From Streptomyces humi (lineage in GTDB: Bacteria > Actinomycetota > Actinomycetes > Streptomycetales > Streptomycetaceae): a stretch of DNA of 50,360 bases. The notes beneath the pieces are model-generated. The model had not been told where the DNA came from. It saw only the letters and a list, made by a program, of their open reading frames with translations, and searched no databases. The stretch spans positions 1 through 50,360 of the forward strand of contig NZ_LBMU02000126.1 in the NCBI RefSeq assembly GCF_001005085.2. The letters are read 5' to 3'. Positions within the stretch are counted from its first letter, which is position 1. Each line of letters opens with the position of its first letter. The position numbers and the translations under genes are program-made. Shown here in pieces: positions 15,294 through 23,749 of the stretch.

Positions 15294-17414
15294 TCAGTCG
15301 GCCGGCGTCAGCGCGACCTCGGCACTGCCCGAGAGGGCCGGCAGGCCGGCCGGCGGGGAGTCCGTGTAGGTGGCGTTGAAGACCGCCTTCAGGTTGTCCG
15401 CACCGGCATGTCCGCCGTCCACGAACGTTTCGAACGATCCGGAGCAACCGCTGCTCGAAGACAGCGGGTGGCCGTGCGAGTCGTGGCCGAGGATGAACGA
15501 GACGGTGACCTTCGAGCAGTCCACCGGCTGGTCGTCGGTGATGGTGACCTGCCAGGTGACCGTGTCACCCCAGTGGAACGCCGTGCCGCCGTGCGGAGCC
15601 GGGTCGGTGGTGAGTGAGACGACCGGTGCCTTGTTCCCGACCACGACGGGAACGGATGCGGAGGCTGAACGTCCGGTGCTGTCGGTGACCTTCAGCGTGG
15701 CGTCGTAGACGCCGTTCTTGTCGAAGGTGTGCTTCGGGTAGGCCTCCCTGGAGTCCACGGTGCCGTCGGCGTCGAAGTCCCACGCGTAGCGCAGGGCGTC
15801 ACCATCGGCGTCCTTCGTGCCGGCGCTGGAGAACTGGACCGTGAGCGGGCTGGTGCCGTTGACCGCGTCCGCGGCGGCCTTGGGCTCCGGGGTGCGGTTC
15901 CCGCGGGTGAAGTCGATGCGGGAGAGCTGGGCCTCGGGCAGTTCCGCGAAATACCCGGTGCCGTACTCCAGGACGTACAGCGCGCCGTCCGGGCCGAACT
16001 CGGCGTCGATCGGGCCGTCCGTCGTGATCGTGGGGATCGCGTCCTCGATCTTCTGGACCTCGTTCTTCTTGCCGAGGGTGATGGCCTTCATCTGGTCGCG
16101 GGTCCACTCGTAGAAGAGCGGCTTTCCGTCGAAGTACTGGGGCCAGCGGTTCTGGGCTGTGTTCCGCTTGTCGTAGCGGTACGCCGGACCGCCCATGGGG
16201 CCGATGCCGCCCGTGCCGAGCTCGGGGAACGTGTCGGAGGCTCCGTAGCCGTAGACGATCTCCGCGTCCGTGACCGGTGGCAGTTCTCTGCGGCCGGTGT
16301 TGTGGCGCGAGTCGTTGACCGGCTTGGCGCAGTCGAACGCGCCGCCCGAGGTCTGGGTCGCGAAGTCGTACTCCTGGTAGGGCTGGTCCCGGGTGACGCA
16401 GAACGGCCATCCGTAGTTGGCGGGGCGGTCGATGACCATCCAGCGTCCCTGACCGGCGGGGCCGCGGCCGGGATCGGCCTTGTTGGCGTCGGGCGAGTAG
16501 TCGCCGACGTAGACCGCGCCGGTCCTGTCGTCCACGGCGAAGCGGAACGGGTTGCGCAGACCCATGGCGTAGATCTCGGGACGGGTCTTCGGGGTACCCG
16601 GCGCGAAGAGGTTGCCGTCCGGGACGGCGTAACCGCCGTGGCGCTTGGCCTTGATGCGCAGGACTTTGCCCCGCAGGTCGTTCGTGTTGCCCGCAGTGCG
16701 CCGCGCGTCGTAGGCCGGGTTGCGGTCGGGACGGTCGTCGAGGGGGGCGTAGCCGTCGGAGGCGAACGGATTGGAGTCGTCACCGGTCGACAGGAACAGA
16801 TTGCCCTTGTGGTCGAAGTCGATCTTGCCGCCGACGTGGCAGCAGATGCCGCGGTCGGCGGGTACGTCGATGACCTTCTGTTCGGTGGCGAAGTCCAGCT
16901 CGTTACCCACCAGTTTGAACCGCGACAGCCGTGTGACGCCCTTGTACCGGGCGAAGTCCGCGGCCGTCCCGAACTGCGGTGCGTCCCCCTCGTTGACGCC
17001 CGGGGTGGCCGGGTCGTCCATGGGGGTGTCGAGGCGCGGCGAGTAGTAGAGGTAGACCCAGTGGTTCTTGGCGAAGCCCGGGTCGACGGCGATGCCCTGC
17101 ACGCCCTCCTCGTCGTGCTGGTAGAGCCCGGCGGGGCTCTTCTTCATGTCTGCGGCCAGGAAGTTCACGCCGCTTCGGGGGTCGTGGATCCGGACCTCTC
17201 CGGTGCGCGCCGTGTGCAGGACCCGCCGGTCGGGCAGGACGGCCAGGGCCATGGGCTCACCCGGGCGGTCGTTGAGGGTGACCTTCTGGAAGTCCGACGA
17301 GGCCGGCGGTGCGGGGTCCGATGGGGTGGCCTGGGCCGGGGAGAGCGGCAGGAGCCCGACGGCTCCGGCCAACGCAGCCGCCCCCACGAGGGTGACGATC
17401 CGTCTGTTGCGCAC
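15294..17414 (-). CDS. secreted PQQ-type sugar dehydrogenase with PKD domain
   Basis: A 706-residue exported protein. A signal peptide ends at P-A-Q-A (residue 29). Residues about 45-505 form a six-bladed propeller of the soluble glucose/aldose dehydrogenase type, with E-G-V-Q-G-I-A-V-D-P near 103, C-C-H-V-G-G-K near 191, S-T-G-D-D-S-N-P near 209, and G-L-R-N-P-F-R-F near 285. A PKD domain follows (about 518-592, W-D-F-D-A-D-G), then a beta-rich C-terminal domain. It should oxidise a sugar at the cell surface if supplied with PQQ; no pqq genes are in the window. It has its own promoter region carrying an operator shared with the ROK gene. Confidence 0.9.
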   Translation of the reverse strand: MRNRRIVTLVGAAALAGAVGLLPLSPAQATPSDPAPPASSDFQKVTLNDRPGEPMALAVLPDRRVLHTARTGEVRIHDPRSGVNFLAADMKKSPAGLYQHDEEGVQGIAVDPGFAKNHWVYLYYSPRLDTPMDDPATPGVNEGDAPQFGTAADFARYKGVTRLSRFKLVGNELDFATEQKVIDVPADRGICCHVGGKIDFDHKGNLFLSTGDDSNPFASDGYAPLDDRPDRNPAYDARRTAGNTNDLRGKVLRIKAKRHGGYAVPDGNLFAPGTPKTRPEIYAMGLRNPFRFAVDDRTGAVYVGDYSPDANKADPGRGPAGQGRWMVIDRPANYGWPFCVTRDQPYQEYDFATQTSGGAFDCAKPVNDSRHNTGRRELPPVTDAEIVYGYGASDTFPELGTGGIGPMGGPAYRYDKRNTAQNRWPQYFDGKPLFYEWTRDQMKAITLGKKNEVQKIEDAIPTITTDGPIDAEFGPDGALYVLEYGTGYFAELPEAQLSRIDFTRGNRTPEPKAAADAVNGTSPLTVQFSSAGTKDADGDALRYAWDFDADGTVDSREAYPKHTFDKNGVYDATLKVTDSTGRSASASVPVVVGNKAPVVSLTTDPAPHGGTAFHWGDTVTWQVTITDDQPVDCSKVTVSFILGHDSHGHPLSSSSGCSGSFETFVDGGHAGADNLKAVFNATYTDSPPAGLPALSGSAEVALTPAD

Positions 17415-17487
17415 TCAGAACTCCTTCGGTCTGGTGATGGCTGATCAAAAACCGCGGAGAGTAGCTGAGTTGGACGCTAGGGCGCCT

Positions 17488-17539
17488 ACTTTCACCTCGT
17501 CAAGGACAAAGTTTTAACTTTTTTGAGGAAAGTTTGTCC
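17488..17539. promoter_or_regulatory. putative ROK operator, sugar dehydrogenase promoter
   Basis: ACTTTCACC, six bases, AGGACAAAG occupies 17488-17511 and matches the sites at 26336 and 34136. A further inverted copy, GGAAAG and GTTTGTCC, extends to 17539, so GGACAAA...TTTGTCC arms flank an AT-rich core. On the minus strand TTGACG (-35), 18 bases, TAGCGT (-10) can be drawn so that the site covers the -35 region. That position suits repression. Confidence 0.65.
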
Positions 17540-17572
17540 AGGTATATCGGGCCTTTTCGGGCACGCCTGGGA

Positions 17573-17600
17573 CCCGCCCGGCGTCGATACGCCGGGCGGG
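17573..17600 (-). terminator. perfect 12-bp stem terminator
   Basis: CCCGCCCGGCGT (17573-17584) pairs exactly with ACGCCGGGCGGG (17589-17600) across a CGAT loop, 19 bases beyond the stop of the Tat-exported TIM-barrel gene. It separates the Ebo-like operon from the independently promoted sugar dehydrogenase. Confidence 0.85.
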
Positions 17601-17619
17601 ACTCCTGGGTAGTTCTCCC

Positions 17620-18783
17620 TCAGTTACATGCGCGCAGGGCCGCGAGGTTGTCGTAGCCGATCCGGGCGAACTCCAGGGACTGGCCGGGGACGCTCGTGCT
17701 CGGCGCGTTGTCCTGCTCGACCATCGGGTTGTGGTAGTTCTTCGCGCCCACCTGGGTGAAGAACCTGCGGTAGTCGATGTCGCCCGTGCCGAACGGCACC
17801 ATGTCGTAGCCCAGGCCGCTCTGGGTGTTCACGACGCCGTCCTTGGCGTGGAAGAGCGGGAAGCGGTTGGTGTTGCGGACGACGAGTGCGGCCGGGTCGA
17901 AGACGTCCTCCCGCTGCGAGCCGTCATGGGCGGTGTACGTGTGGAACTTGTACTGGGCCACGTGTGCCCAGAAGACGTCCAGTTCCAGGTAGACGTTCTT
18001 GCGGTCGGTCGTCTTCAGGAAGTACTCCAGCTTCCGTGTGCCGGAGCTGCGGGTCGGACGGCCCTGGGAGTCGAGCGGGCCGCCGTCGAGCAGGAAGTCG
18101 TAGGCGCTGTCGTGGTTGTGGGTGTAGAGCTTGATGCCCTCCCTGCGGGCGATGGCACCCAGGGTGTTCCACTTCTGCGCGGCGGCGTCCCAGTCGGCCC
18201 GGTAGGGGGTGTTGGTGGGGTCGGCGCCGGTGCCCATATGCTCCATGCCGAGGATGTTGGCGATCTCCAGCCAGCGCTTGAAGGCGTCCACGTCGGAGGG
18301 CGTCAGCGGCCAGGACGGCGGGATGAAGCCGTGGCTGCCCTGCGCCCTCAGCCCGTACTCGTCGAGCCAGGAGCGCAGCAGCTTCGCGCCCTGAACGGTG
18401 CCCAGATCGGCGCCGCCGGGCGCGTTGGCGTGCTGGCCGAAGCCGGCGAACTCCACCTGGCGGTAGCCGAAGCGCGACAGCTGCCGGAACACCTCGCGGA
18501 AACCGGAGGGCAGGTCGGAGGCGAGCGGGTCGCGGCCGGTCGCGTCACGGACGGTGTAGAGGATGATGCCGCGCTTGTCCGGCGGGACCAGGGTGGCGCG
18601 GCCCCGGTCGTGGCCGGCGGCTTCGGATCTGCCCTGCGCCAGGGCAGGGGCGGCGCCGAAGACGGGAGCGGCGATCGCCCCGGCGGTGGCGACCGTGCAG
18701 GTGCTGAGGAAACGGCGGCGGCTGACGCCGAGGGTACGGCGCAGGGCGTCGCCGGTGACGGCTTCGTCGTTGAACGCGGTCAC
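17620..18783 (-). CDS. Tat-exported sugar phosphate isomerase/epimerase-like TIM barrel
   Basis: A 387-residue protein with a twin-arginine signal (S-R-R-R-F-L at 21-26, cleavage after A-L-A near 49). The mature part is an AP-endonuclease-2/xylose-isomerase-like TIM barrel: Q-V-E-F-A-G-F-G, Y-T-H-N-H-D-S-A-Y, Y-L-E-L-D-V-F-W, and H-A-K-D-G-V supply the usual metal ligands (His, Glu, Asp, His). Tat export suggests that it folds with its metal before export and acts on an extracellular sugar or cyclitol. It follows the phosphodiesterase gene by 53 bases and ends at a strong terminator, so it is probably the last gene of the operon. Confidence 0.88.
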   Translation of the reverse strand: MTAFNDEAVTGDALRRTLGVSRRRFLSTCTVATAGAIAAPVFGAAPALAQGRSEAAGHDRGRATLVPPDKRGIILYTVRDATGRDPLASDLPSGFREVFRQLSRFGYRQVEFAGFGQHANAPGGADLGTVQGAKLLRSWLDEYGLRAQGSHGFIPPSWPLTPSDVDAFKRWLEIANILGMEHMGTGADPTNTPYRADWDAAAQKWNTLGAIARREGIKLYTHNHDSAYDFLLDGGPLDSQGRPTRSSGTRKLEYFLKTTDRKNVYLELDVFWAHVAQYKFHTYTAHDGSQREDVFDPAALVVRNTNRFPLFHAKDGVVNTQSGLGYDMVPFGTGDIDYRRFFTQVGAKNYHNPMVEQDNAPSTSVPGQSLEFARIGYDNLAALRACN

Positions 18784-18836
18784 AGTGGTTCTCTCTTTCG
18801 TCGTCGCGGTGCTGCGGGTGCCTGACGGCCGCCGTC

Positions 18837-20219
18837 TCAGGAGAGTCCGGCGAGCCTCAGGAGAAGGGACTTCACTTCGGTGGCCGCTACGCGGCCGGAC
18901 ACTGCGCGGGGGGTGGAGACCAGGACGAGCGGACCTTCTTCGTCGCTCGCGGGGCGGCGGCCGTGGCTGCCGCGGATGGGTGAGGGGTCAAGAGGTACGA
19001 CCGCGAGCCGGTACCGCATGCCGAGCTTCTTGCGGGCCACCGCCTTGGCGGCTCTGAGCCGCACGTAGGGATCACCGGGGTCCATGAACAGCTCGACGGG
19101 GTCGTAGCCGGGTTTGCGGTGGATCTCGACGAGCTGGGCGAAGTCGGGGGCGCGGGCGTCGTCGAGCCAGTAGTAGTACGTGAACCAGGCGTCCGGGGCG
19201 GCGACCGCCACCAGTTCGCCGGAGCGCGGGTGGTCGAGTCCGTTCGCCTTCTTGCCGTCGTCGTCGAGGATCTCCTCGATGCCGGGAAGGTCCTGGAGCG
19301 CCTCCCGGGTGGCTGCCAGGTCCTCGGGCCGGCGGACGTAGACGTGCGCCAGCTGGTGGTCGGCGACGGCGAAGGCGCGGGAGGCCATCGGGTCGAGGTA
19401 CTCCATGCCGTGCTGGGTGTGGACCTCCAGCAGCCCGGCGCGCCGCAGGGCGCGGTTGATGTCGACGGGGCGGCTGACGGGGGTGATGCCGTACTCGGAC
19501 AGGGCTACGACCGTGCGGCCCTCGGCGCGGGCGTCGTCGAGCAAGGGGCCGATGACGGCGTCGAGTTCGGTGGCGGCGCGGTGGGAACGGGGGTCGTCGG
19601 GGCCGAACCGCTGGAGGTCGTAGTCGAGATGGGGCAGGTAGCACAGGGTCAGGTCGGGCCGCCGGGTGCGCATGACGTGGCGGGTCGCGTCGGCGATCCA
19701 CCGGCTCGAGACGATGTCCGCGCCCGGCCCCCAGAAGTGGAAGAGCGGGAAGGTGCCGAACTTCTCGGTGAGTTCGTCGTGCAGGGCTGCCGGTCGGGTG
19801 TAGCAGTCGGGTTCCTTGCGTCCGTCGGAGTAATAGACGGGACGGGGGGTGACGGTGATGTCGGTGTCGGCGCCCATGGCGTACCACCAGCAGATGTTGG
19901 CGACCGTGTAGCCGGGGTGGGCGCGGCGCGCCGCGTCCCAGAGTTTGTCGCCGCCGACCAGTCCGTTGTGCTGGCGCCACAGGAGTACGTCGCCGAGCTC
20001 GCGGAAATACCAGCCGTTTCCGACGATGCCGTGCTCGGCGGGAGGCTCGCCGGTGAGGAAGGTCGACTGTGCGGTGCAGGTGACGGCCGGGAGCACGGTG
20101 GACAGGTTCGCCCGCGAGCCGGAAGCGGCCAGCGCCTTGAGGCGGGGCATGTGGTCGAGGAGACGCGGGGTGAGGCCGACCACGTCGAGGACCAGGAGCG
20201 GAGTCGGGTGGACGCTCAT
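18837..20219 (-). CDS. alkaline-phosphatase-superfamily phosphodiesterase (EboF type)
   Basis: A 460-residue protein of the nucleotide pyrophosphatase/phosphodiesterase group. The first metal ligand Asp12 lies in L-L-V-L-D-V-V-G, the nucleophile region is A-V-T-C-T-A-Q-S-T-F-L-T-G (44-56), then A-E-H-G-I-V-G-N. Later L-P-H-L-D-Y-D and L-S-E-Y-G-I-T give further metal residues. There is no signal peptide, so it is probably cytoplasmic. Its ATG overlaps the EboE stop (ATGA at 20216-20219). It could hydrolyse a phosphodiester or phosphomonoester intermediate made by this cluster. The EboF label rests on domain type and context. Confidence 0.88.
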   Translation of the reverse strand: MSVHPTPLLVLDVVGLTPRLLDHMPRLKALAASGSRANLSTVLPAVTCTAQSTFLTGEPPAEHGIVGNGWYFRELGDVLLWRQHNGLVGGDKLWDAARRAHPGYTVANICWWYAMGADTDITVTPRPVYYSDGRKEPDCYTRPAALHDELTEKFGTFPLFHFWGPGADIVSSRWIADATRHVMRTRRPDLTLCYLPHLDYDLQRFGPDDPRSHRAATELDAVIGPLLDDARAEGRTVVALSEYGITPVSRPVDINRALRRAGLLEVHTQHGMEYLDPMASRAFAVADHQLAHVYVRRPEDLAATREALQDLPGIEEILDDDGKKANGLDHPRSGELVAVAAPDAWFTYYYWLDDARAPDFAQLVEIHRKPGYDPVELFMDPGDPYVRLRAAKAVARKKLGMRYRLAVVPLDPSPIRGSHGRRPASDEEGPLVLVSTPRAVSGRVAATEVKSLLLRLAGLS

Positions 20220-21385
20220 GGCAGCTCCTTCAGGCCGAGGCCGGTGAGCAGGTCGCGGGCGAGGGCCAGTTCGGCCGCGATGCCCTCCACGAGCTGGGTT
20301 CTGGTGCGGGGGCGCAGCTTCGGCGGGAGGGCCTGCCAGGTATAGGTCTCGACTTCGAGGTGACGGGTGTGGGGCTCGGTACCGCCCACCAGCAGGGCCA
20401 GGGCGTCCTGGAGCACGTGCAGGGTGGAGGTGAGCGGTGCGGCGGGCGGGGCGTGCAGGGGGACGTGGAAGTGGGCGCGCCAGGGTGTGTCGTCGGGCAG
20501 GGCGTCGCCCGCCAGTGCCTCGCCGAGGTCGTCGGTGCCGTGCAGACCGGCCGGCGTGCGGGCGCGGGTCTGGTGCAGGAAGCGCGGTTCGGCGAAGGCC
20601 GCGAGGGCGTCGCGGACCTCTGGCAGACGGGGATCCTCGGCGTGCAGGGCGGCCGACAGCTGCGCCTTGGGGACGCCGATACCCGCTGCGTCGAGCGCGG
20701 TCAGTGCGGTGGCCGGGTCCTCGAAGGAGGTGGCGAGATGGCAGGTGTCGACGCACACGCCGATACGGTCGCCGGGCAGGGCGGTGAGCGGTCCGATCGC
20801 GTCCGCGGTCGTCTCCACCGTGCAGCCGGGCTCCGGTTCGAGGGCGACGCGGACCGATTTGCCGGTCAGTTCCTCCAGCGCGTCGAGCCGCTCCGCCAAG
20901 GTGGTCAGCGCGGCACCGGCCGTGGCGGCGGCGCGTTCGTCGTAGTCGGTCCGCCAGGCCAGCGGCAGGGTGGAGATGGTCCCCTCGCTGACGTCGTCCG
21001 GTAGCAGCTCCGTCAGGAGCCGGGCCAGGCCGGTGGTGTACGCGAGGCGTTCGGTGTCGGCCCAGTCAGGCTTGTAGACGCGGTACTTGACCTCGTCCGC
21101 GCCGAATCCCTCGTAGGGGAAACCGTTGAGGGTGACGACTTCGAGGCCGCGCCGGTTCAGCTCGGCCCGGAGCCGCCGCAGCGCCGCCGGGTCGGCGATC
21201 AGCGCGCGTGCGGCGTCGCCCGCGAGCCACAGGCCGATGCCGAGGCGGTCGCGTCCCAGGGCTCTGCGGACCGGCTCGCAGTGGTCGCGGAGTTGGGCGA
21301 GGACACCGTCGAGGGTCTCGGCGGGGTGGACGTTGGTGCAGTAGGCGAGGTGCACCGTCGAGCCGTCGGCATGGCGGAAACGCAT
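20216..21385 (-). CDS. eboE: metabolite traffic protein EboE
   Basis: A 389-residue TIM-barrel protein. It opens with the EboE hallmark L-A-Y-C-T-N-V-H-P-A-E at about residues 13-23. Further matches include L-N-G-F-P-Y-E-G-F, R-V-A-L-E-P-E-P-G and V-C-V-D-T-C-H-L-A, the barrel's metal-site strands, and a late H-L-E-V-E-T-Y-T-W. In cyanobacteria the ebo genes are needed to move the scytonemin monomer to the periplasm, which is the origin of the name. The ATG at 21385 follows the TatD stop by two bases. The exact reaction is unknown. Confidence 0.9.
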   Translation of the reverse strand: MRFRHADGSTVHLAYCTNVHPAETLDGVLAQLRDHCEPVRRALGRDRLGIGLWLAGDAARALIADPAALRRLRAELNRRGLEVVTLNGFPYEGFGADEVKYRVYKPDWADTERLAYTTGLARLLTELLPDDVSEGTISTLPLAWRTDYDERAAATAGAALTTLAERLDALEELTGKSVRVALEPEPGCTVETTADAIGPLTALPGDRIGVCVDTCHLATSFEDPATALTALDAAGIGVPKAQLSAALHAEDPRLPEVRDALAAFAEPRFLHQTRARTPAGLHGTDDLGEALAGDALPDDTPWRAHFHVPLHAPPAAPLTSTLHVLQDALALLVGGTEPHTRHLEVETYTWQALPPKLRPRTRTQLVEGIAAELALARDLLTGLGLKELP

Positions 21386-21387
21386 GG

Positions 21388-22236
21388 TCACTCCCCGCCG
21401 CGCAGGACGGAGTTGCCTTCGTGCAGGCCCTCCGGCTTCGGGACGTCGAGCCGGAGACGGCCGCTGAGTCCGTAGAAGGCCGCCGGGTTGCGCCACAGCA
21501 CCTGGTCGACGTCGTCCTCGCCGAAGCCGGCCGCGAGCATGGCGTCGGCGACCTTGCGGGTCTTCAGCGGGTCGCTCTTTCCCCAGTCGGCGGCCGAGTT
21601 GACGAGGATCTTCTCCGTCCCGTACGTCTTCAGGATCGTGACCATGCGGTCCTCGTCCATCTTGGTGTCCGGGTAGACGGAGAACCCGAGCCAGCAGCCG
21701 CTGTCCTTCGCGTGCTCGACGGTCGTCTCGTTGAGGTGGTCGAGCAGCACCCGCTCCACCGGCAGACTCGACTCGCGCACGACGTCGAGAGTGCGGTGCA
21801 GACCGGCGAGCTTGTCCCGGTGGGGCGTGTGGACCAGAGCGGGCAGGCCGTGGGCGGCGGCGAGCTGAAGCTGGGCGGCCACCGCGGTGTCCTCGGCCGG
21901 TGTCATGGAGTCGTAGCCGATCTCGCCGACGGCGACGACGCAGTCCTTGGCCAGGTAGCGGGGCAGGGCGTCCAGGACCGGCCTGCAGCGTGGGTCGTTG
22001 GCCTCCTTGGGGTTGAGCGCGAGGGTGCAGTGGTGGGCTATGCCGTACTGGGCCGCGCGGAAGGGTTCCCAGCCGAGGAGGGCGTCGAAGTAGTCGTAGA
22101 AGCTGGCCGGATCGGTGCGGGGCTGCCCGAGCCAGAAGGACGGTTCGACAACAGCGCGTACACCGGCGGCATACATCGCCTCGTAGTCGTCGGTGGTGCG
22201 GGATGTCATGTGGATGTGCGGGTCGAAGATACGCAT
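21388..22236 (-). CDS. TatD-family metal hydrolase (EboB type)
   Basis: A 282-residue amidohydrolase-fold protein. The D-P-H-I-H at residues 5-9 supplies the first two metal ligands. Others are seen in V-G-E-I-G-Y-D, L-V-H-T-P-H and V-L-L-D-H-L-N-E, with N-S-A-A-D-W-G late in place of the usual Asp-containing motif. It lies between EboA and EboE, the position and type of EboB. The start ATG overlaps the EboA stop by one base (TGATG). The role within Ebo clusters is not biochemically defined; nuclease activity should not be assumed. Confidence 0.88.
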   Translation of the reverse strand: MRIFDPHIHMTSRTTDDYEAMYAAGVRAVVEPSFWLGQPRTDPASFYDYFDALLGWEPFRAAQYGIAHHCTLALNPKEANDPRCRPVLDALPRYLAKDCVVAVGEIGYDSMTPAEDTAVAAQLQLAAAHGLPALVHTPHRDKLAGLHRTLDVVRESSLPVERVLLDHLNETTVEHAKDSGCWLGFSVYPDTKMDEDRMVTILKTYGTEKILVNSAADWGKSDPLKTRKVADAMLAAGFGEDDVDQVLWRNPAAFYGLSGRLRLDVPKPEGLHEGNSVLRGGE

Positions 22237-22874
22237 CAAAGCTCCTTGGGCTCTTCGCCCGTCAGGGTCAGCACGCGACCGAGGTCGTCGGGGACCTCGC
22301 GGCCGGCGGCCGTCCGCTCGGCGGCGTAGTCGGTGAGCATGCGGGCCAGTTCGCCGTCGCCAGCCGCGCGTCGCGCCAGGCTCGCGACCGCGTCGAGGGT
22401 GACGCCGGTGAACAGGCACTTCAGAACGGCGTGACGCCAGGCGTGCGGGTCGAGGTGCACGGCGGTGTAGGGACCGACGGCGGCGGCGACGAGCCGGGTG
22501 TCGTTGCTGCGCAAGGCGTCCTCGACGAGGTGCAGGGCGTGCGGTCCGTCGACCAGCGTCGGAAGGGCCCAGAGCACGGCGCGGCGTTCGGCGGCACTGC
22601 CGTGCCGGTAGAGCCGGGTCAGGGTCTCCGGTCCCGCCTGGGCCTCGGTCAGCAGCAGCGTGCGGACGGCGTCCGCGTTGTCATGACCGCAGTGCCGTCC
22701 CGCGGCGGCGAACCGCAGCTCCCAGGTATCGGCCGCGTACGGGGCCGGCGCCGTCGGGGGTGCTGTCGGTACGCACGCGGCGTCGGCCAGCGCCTCGGCC
22801 AGCCAGGCGCGTGCCGCGTCGTCGGGCAGCAGTGCCTCGACCTCGGCACGGGTCCAGGGAAGTGGGTGCGTCAC
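22236..22874 (-). CDS. EboA domain protein
   Basis: A 212-residue all-helical protein. It begins at the GTG at 22874, overlapping the previous stop as GTGA (V-T-H-P-L-P-W). The middle has W-E-L-R-F-A-A-A-G-R-H-C-G and a repeat-like helical array (R-R-A-V-L-W-A-L-P, then N-D-T-R-L-V-A-A-A-V-G-P-Y-A-like text). C-L-F-T-G-V-T-L follows near 170. I recognise this as the EboA domain from pattern and context; no catalytic residues are known for it. It may serve as a scaffold for the TatD and EboE partners encoded beside it. Confidence 0.82.
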   Translation of the reverse strand: MTHPLPWTRAEVEALLPDDAARAWLAEALADAACVPTAPPTAPAPYAADTWELRFAAAGRHCGHDNADAVRTLLLTEAQAGPETLTRLYRHGSAAERRAVLWALPTLVDGPHALHLVEDALRSNDTRLVAAAVGPYTAVHLDPHAWRHAVLKCLFTGVTLDAVASLARRAAGDGELARMLTDYAAERTAAGREVPDDLGRVLTLTGEEPKEL

Positions 22875-23749
22875 GTGGCGGGCGCTCCCTTCGCGGTCGT
22901 CGCCTCCACGGTCCGCAGGAACTCGATGGAGGACCGGGCCAGCTCCGGCCCCGCGTGGGAGTGCCGGGGCAACTCGACGACGGTGAGGCCCCGGTAGCCG
23001 GTGTCGGCGAGTGCGTCCAGCACGGACGGAAAGTCGATCTCGCCGTCGCCCAGGGGCAGATGCTCGTGCACCCCGCGGCGCATGTCCTCGATCTGCACGT
23101 GCCGCAGCCAGGGCCCTGCTTCCCGGACGCACTCGGCGGGCGTGTCCGGCTCCAGGCACTGGCAGTGGCCGATGTCGAGGGTCAGGCCGAGCGGAGAAGG
23201 GTTGCCGAGCACGGTGCGCAGGTGATGGAAGTCGGCGAGGGTGGCGAGGAGGTGTCCCGGTTCGGGTTCGATCGCGATCGGCACGCCGACGGCGGCCGCC
23301 GCGTCGAGGACGGGAAGCAGCGCCTCCTCAAGGCGCCGCCACGCGGTGTCGTCGTCGGTGCCGGGCGGGGTGATGCCGCTGAAGCAGTGCACGGCGTGGG
23401 CCCCGAGGTCCGCCGCGACCCGAACCGCCGTGAGTAGCAGCCGGGTGCGGGCGGCACGGCCCTCGGTGTCCGCGTCGAGCAGCGACGGACCGTGCTTGCG
23501 GCGCGGGTCGAGCACGTACCGCGCGCCGGTCTCGACGGTGGCGGTGAGGCCGAGTTCGCCGAGCCGCCGGGCGACCCGGGCGGTACGGGCGGCGAGATCG
23601 TCTGCGAGCGGGTCGAGATGCATGTGGTCGAGCGTGAGTCCGACGCCGTCGTAGCCCAGGTCCGCGAGCAGGCCGAGGGCGTCGTCGAGACGGAGGTCGG
23701 TGAGGCCGTTGGTGCCGTAGCCGAGGCGCAGTCGCTGCCGGCCGCTCAT
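22871..23749 (-). CDS. sugar phosphate isomerase/epimerase (TIM barrel)
   Basis: A 292-residue TIM-barrel protein of the AP-endonuclease-2 superfamily. It starts with G-Y-G-T-N-G-L-T-D and shows L-G-Y-D-G-V-G-L-T-L-D-H, I-A-I-E-P-E-P-G-H, L-D-I-G-H-C-Q-C and V-H-E-H-L-P-L-G-D-G-E-I-D-F, which supply the metal-binding Glu, Asp, His and Glu. It probably isomerises or epimerises a sugar or cyclitol made by the upstream cyclase. Its ATG overlaps the UbiA stop (ATGA), and its stop overlaps the EboA start. It is distinct from EboE, so the operon encodes two cytoplasmic barrels. Confidence 0.9.
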   Translation of the reverse strand: MSGRQRLRLGYGTNGLTDLRLDDALGLLADLGYDGVGLTLDHMHLDPLADDLAARTARVARRLGELGLTATVETGARYVLDPRRKHGPSLLDADTEGRAARTRLLLTAVRVAADLGAHAVHCFSGITPPGTDDDTAWRRLEEALLPVLDAAAAVGVPIAIEPEPGHLLATLADFHHLRTVLGNPSPLGLTLDIGHCQCLEPDTPAECVREAGPWLRHVQIEDMRRGVHEHLPLGDGEIDFPSVLDALADTGYRGLTVVELPRHSHAGPELARSSIEFLRTVEATTAKGAPAT

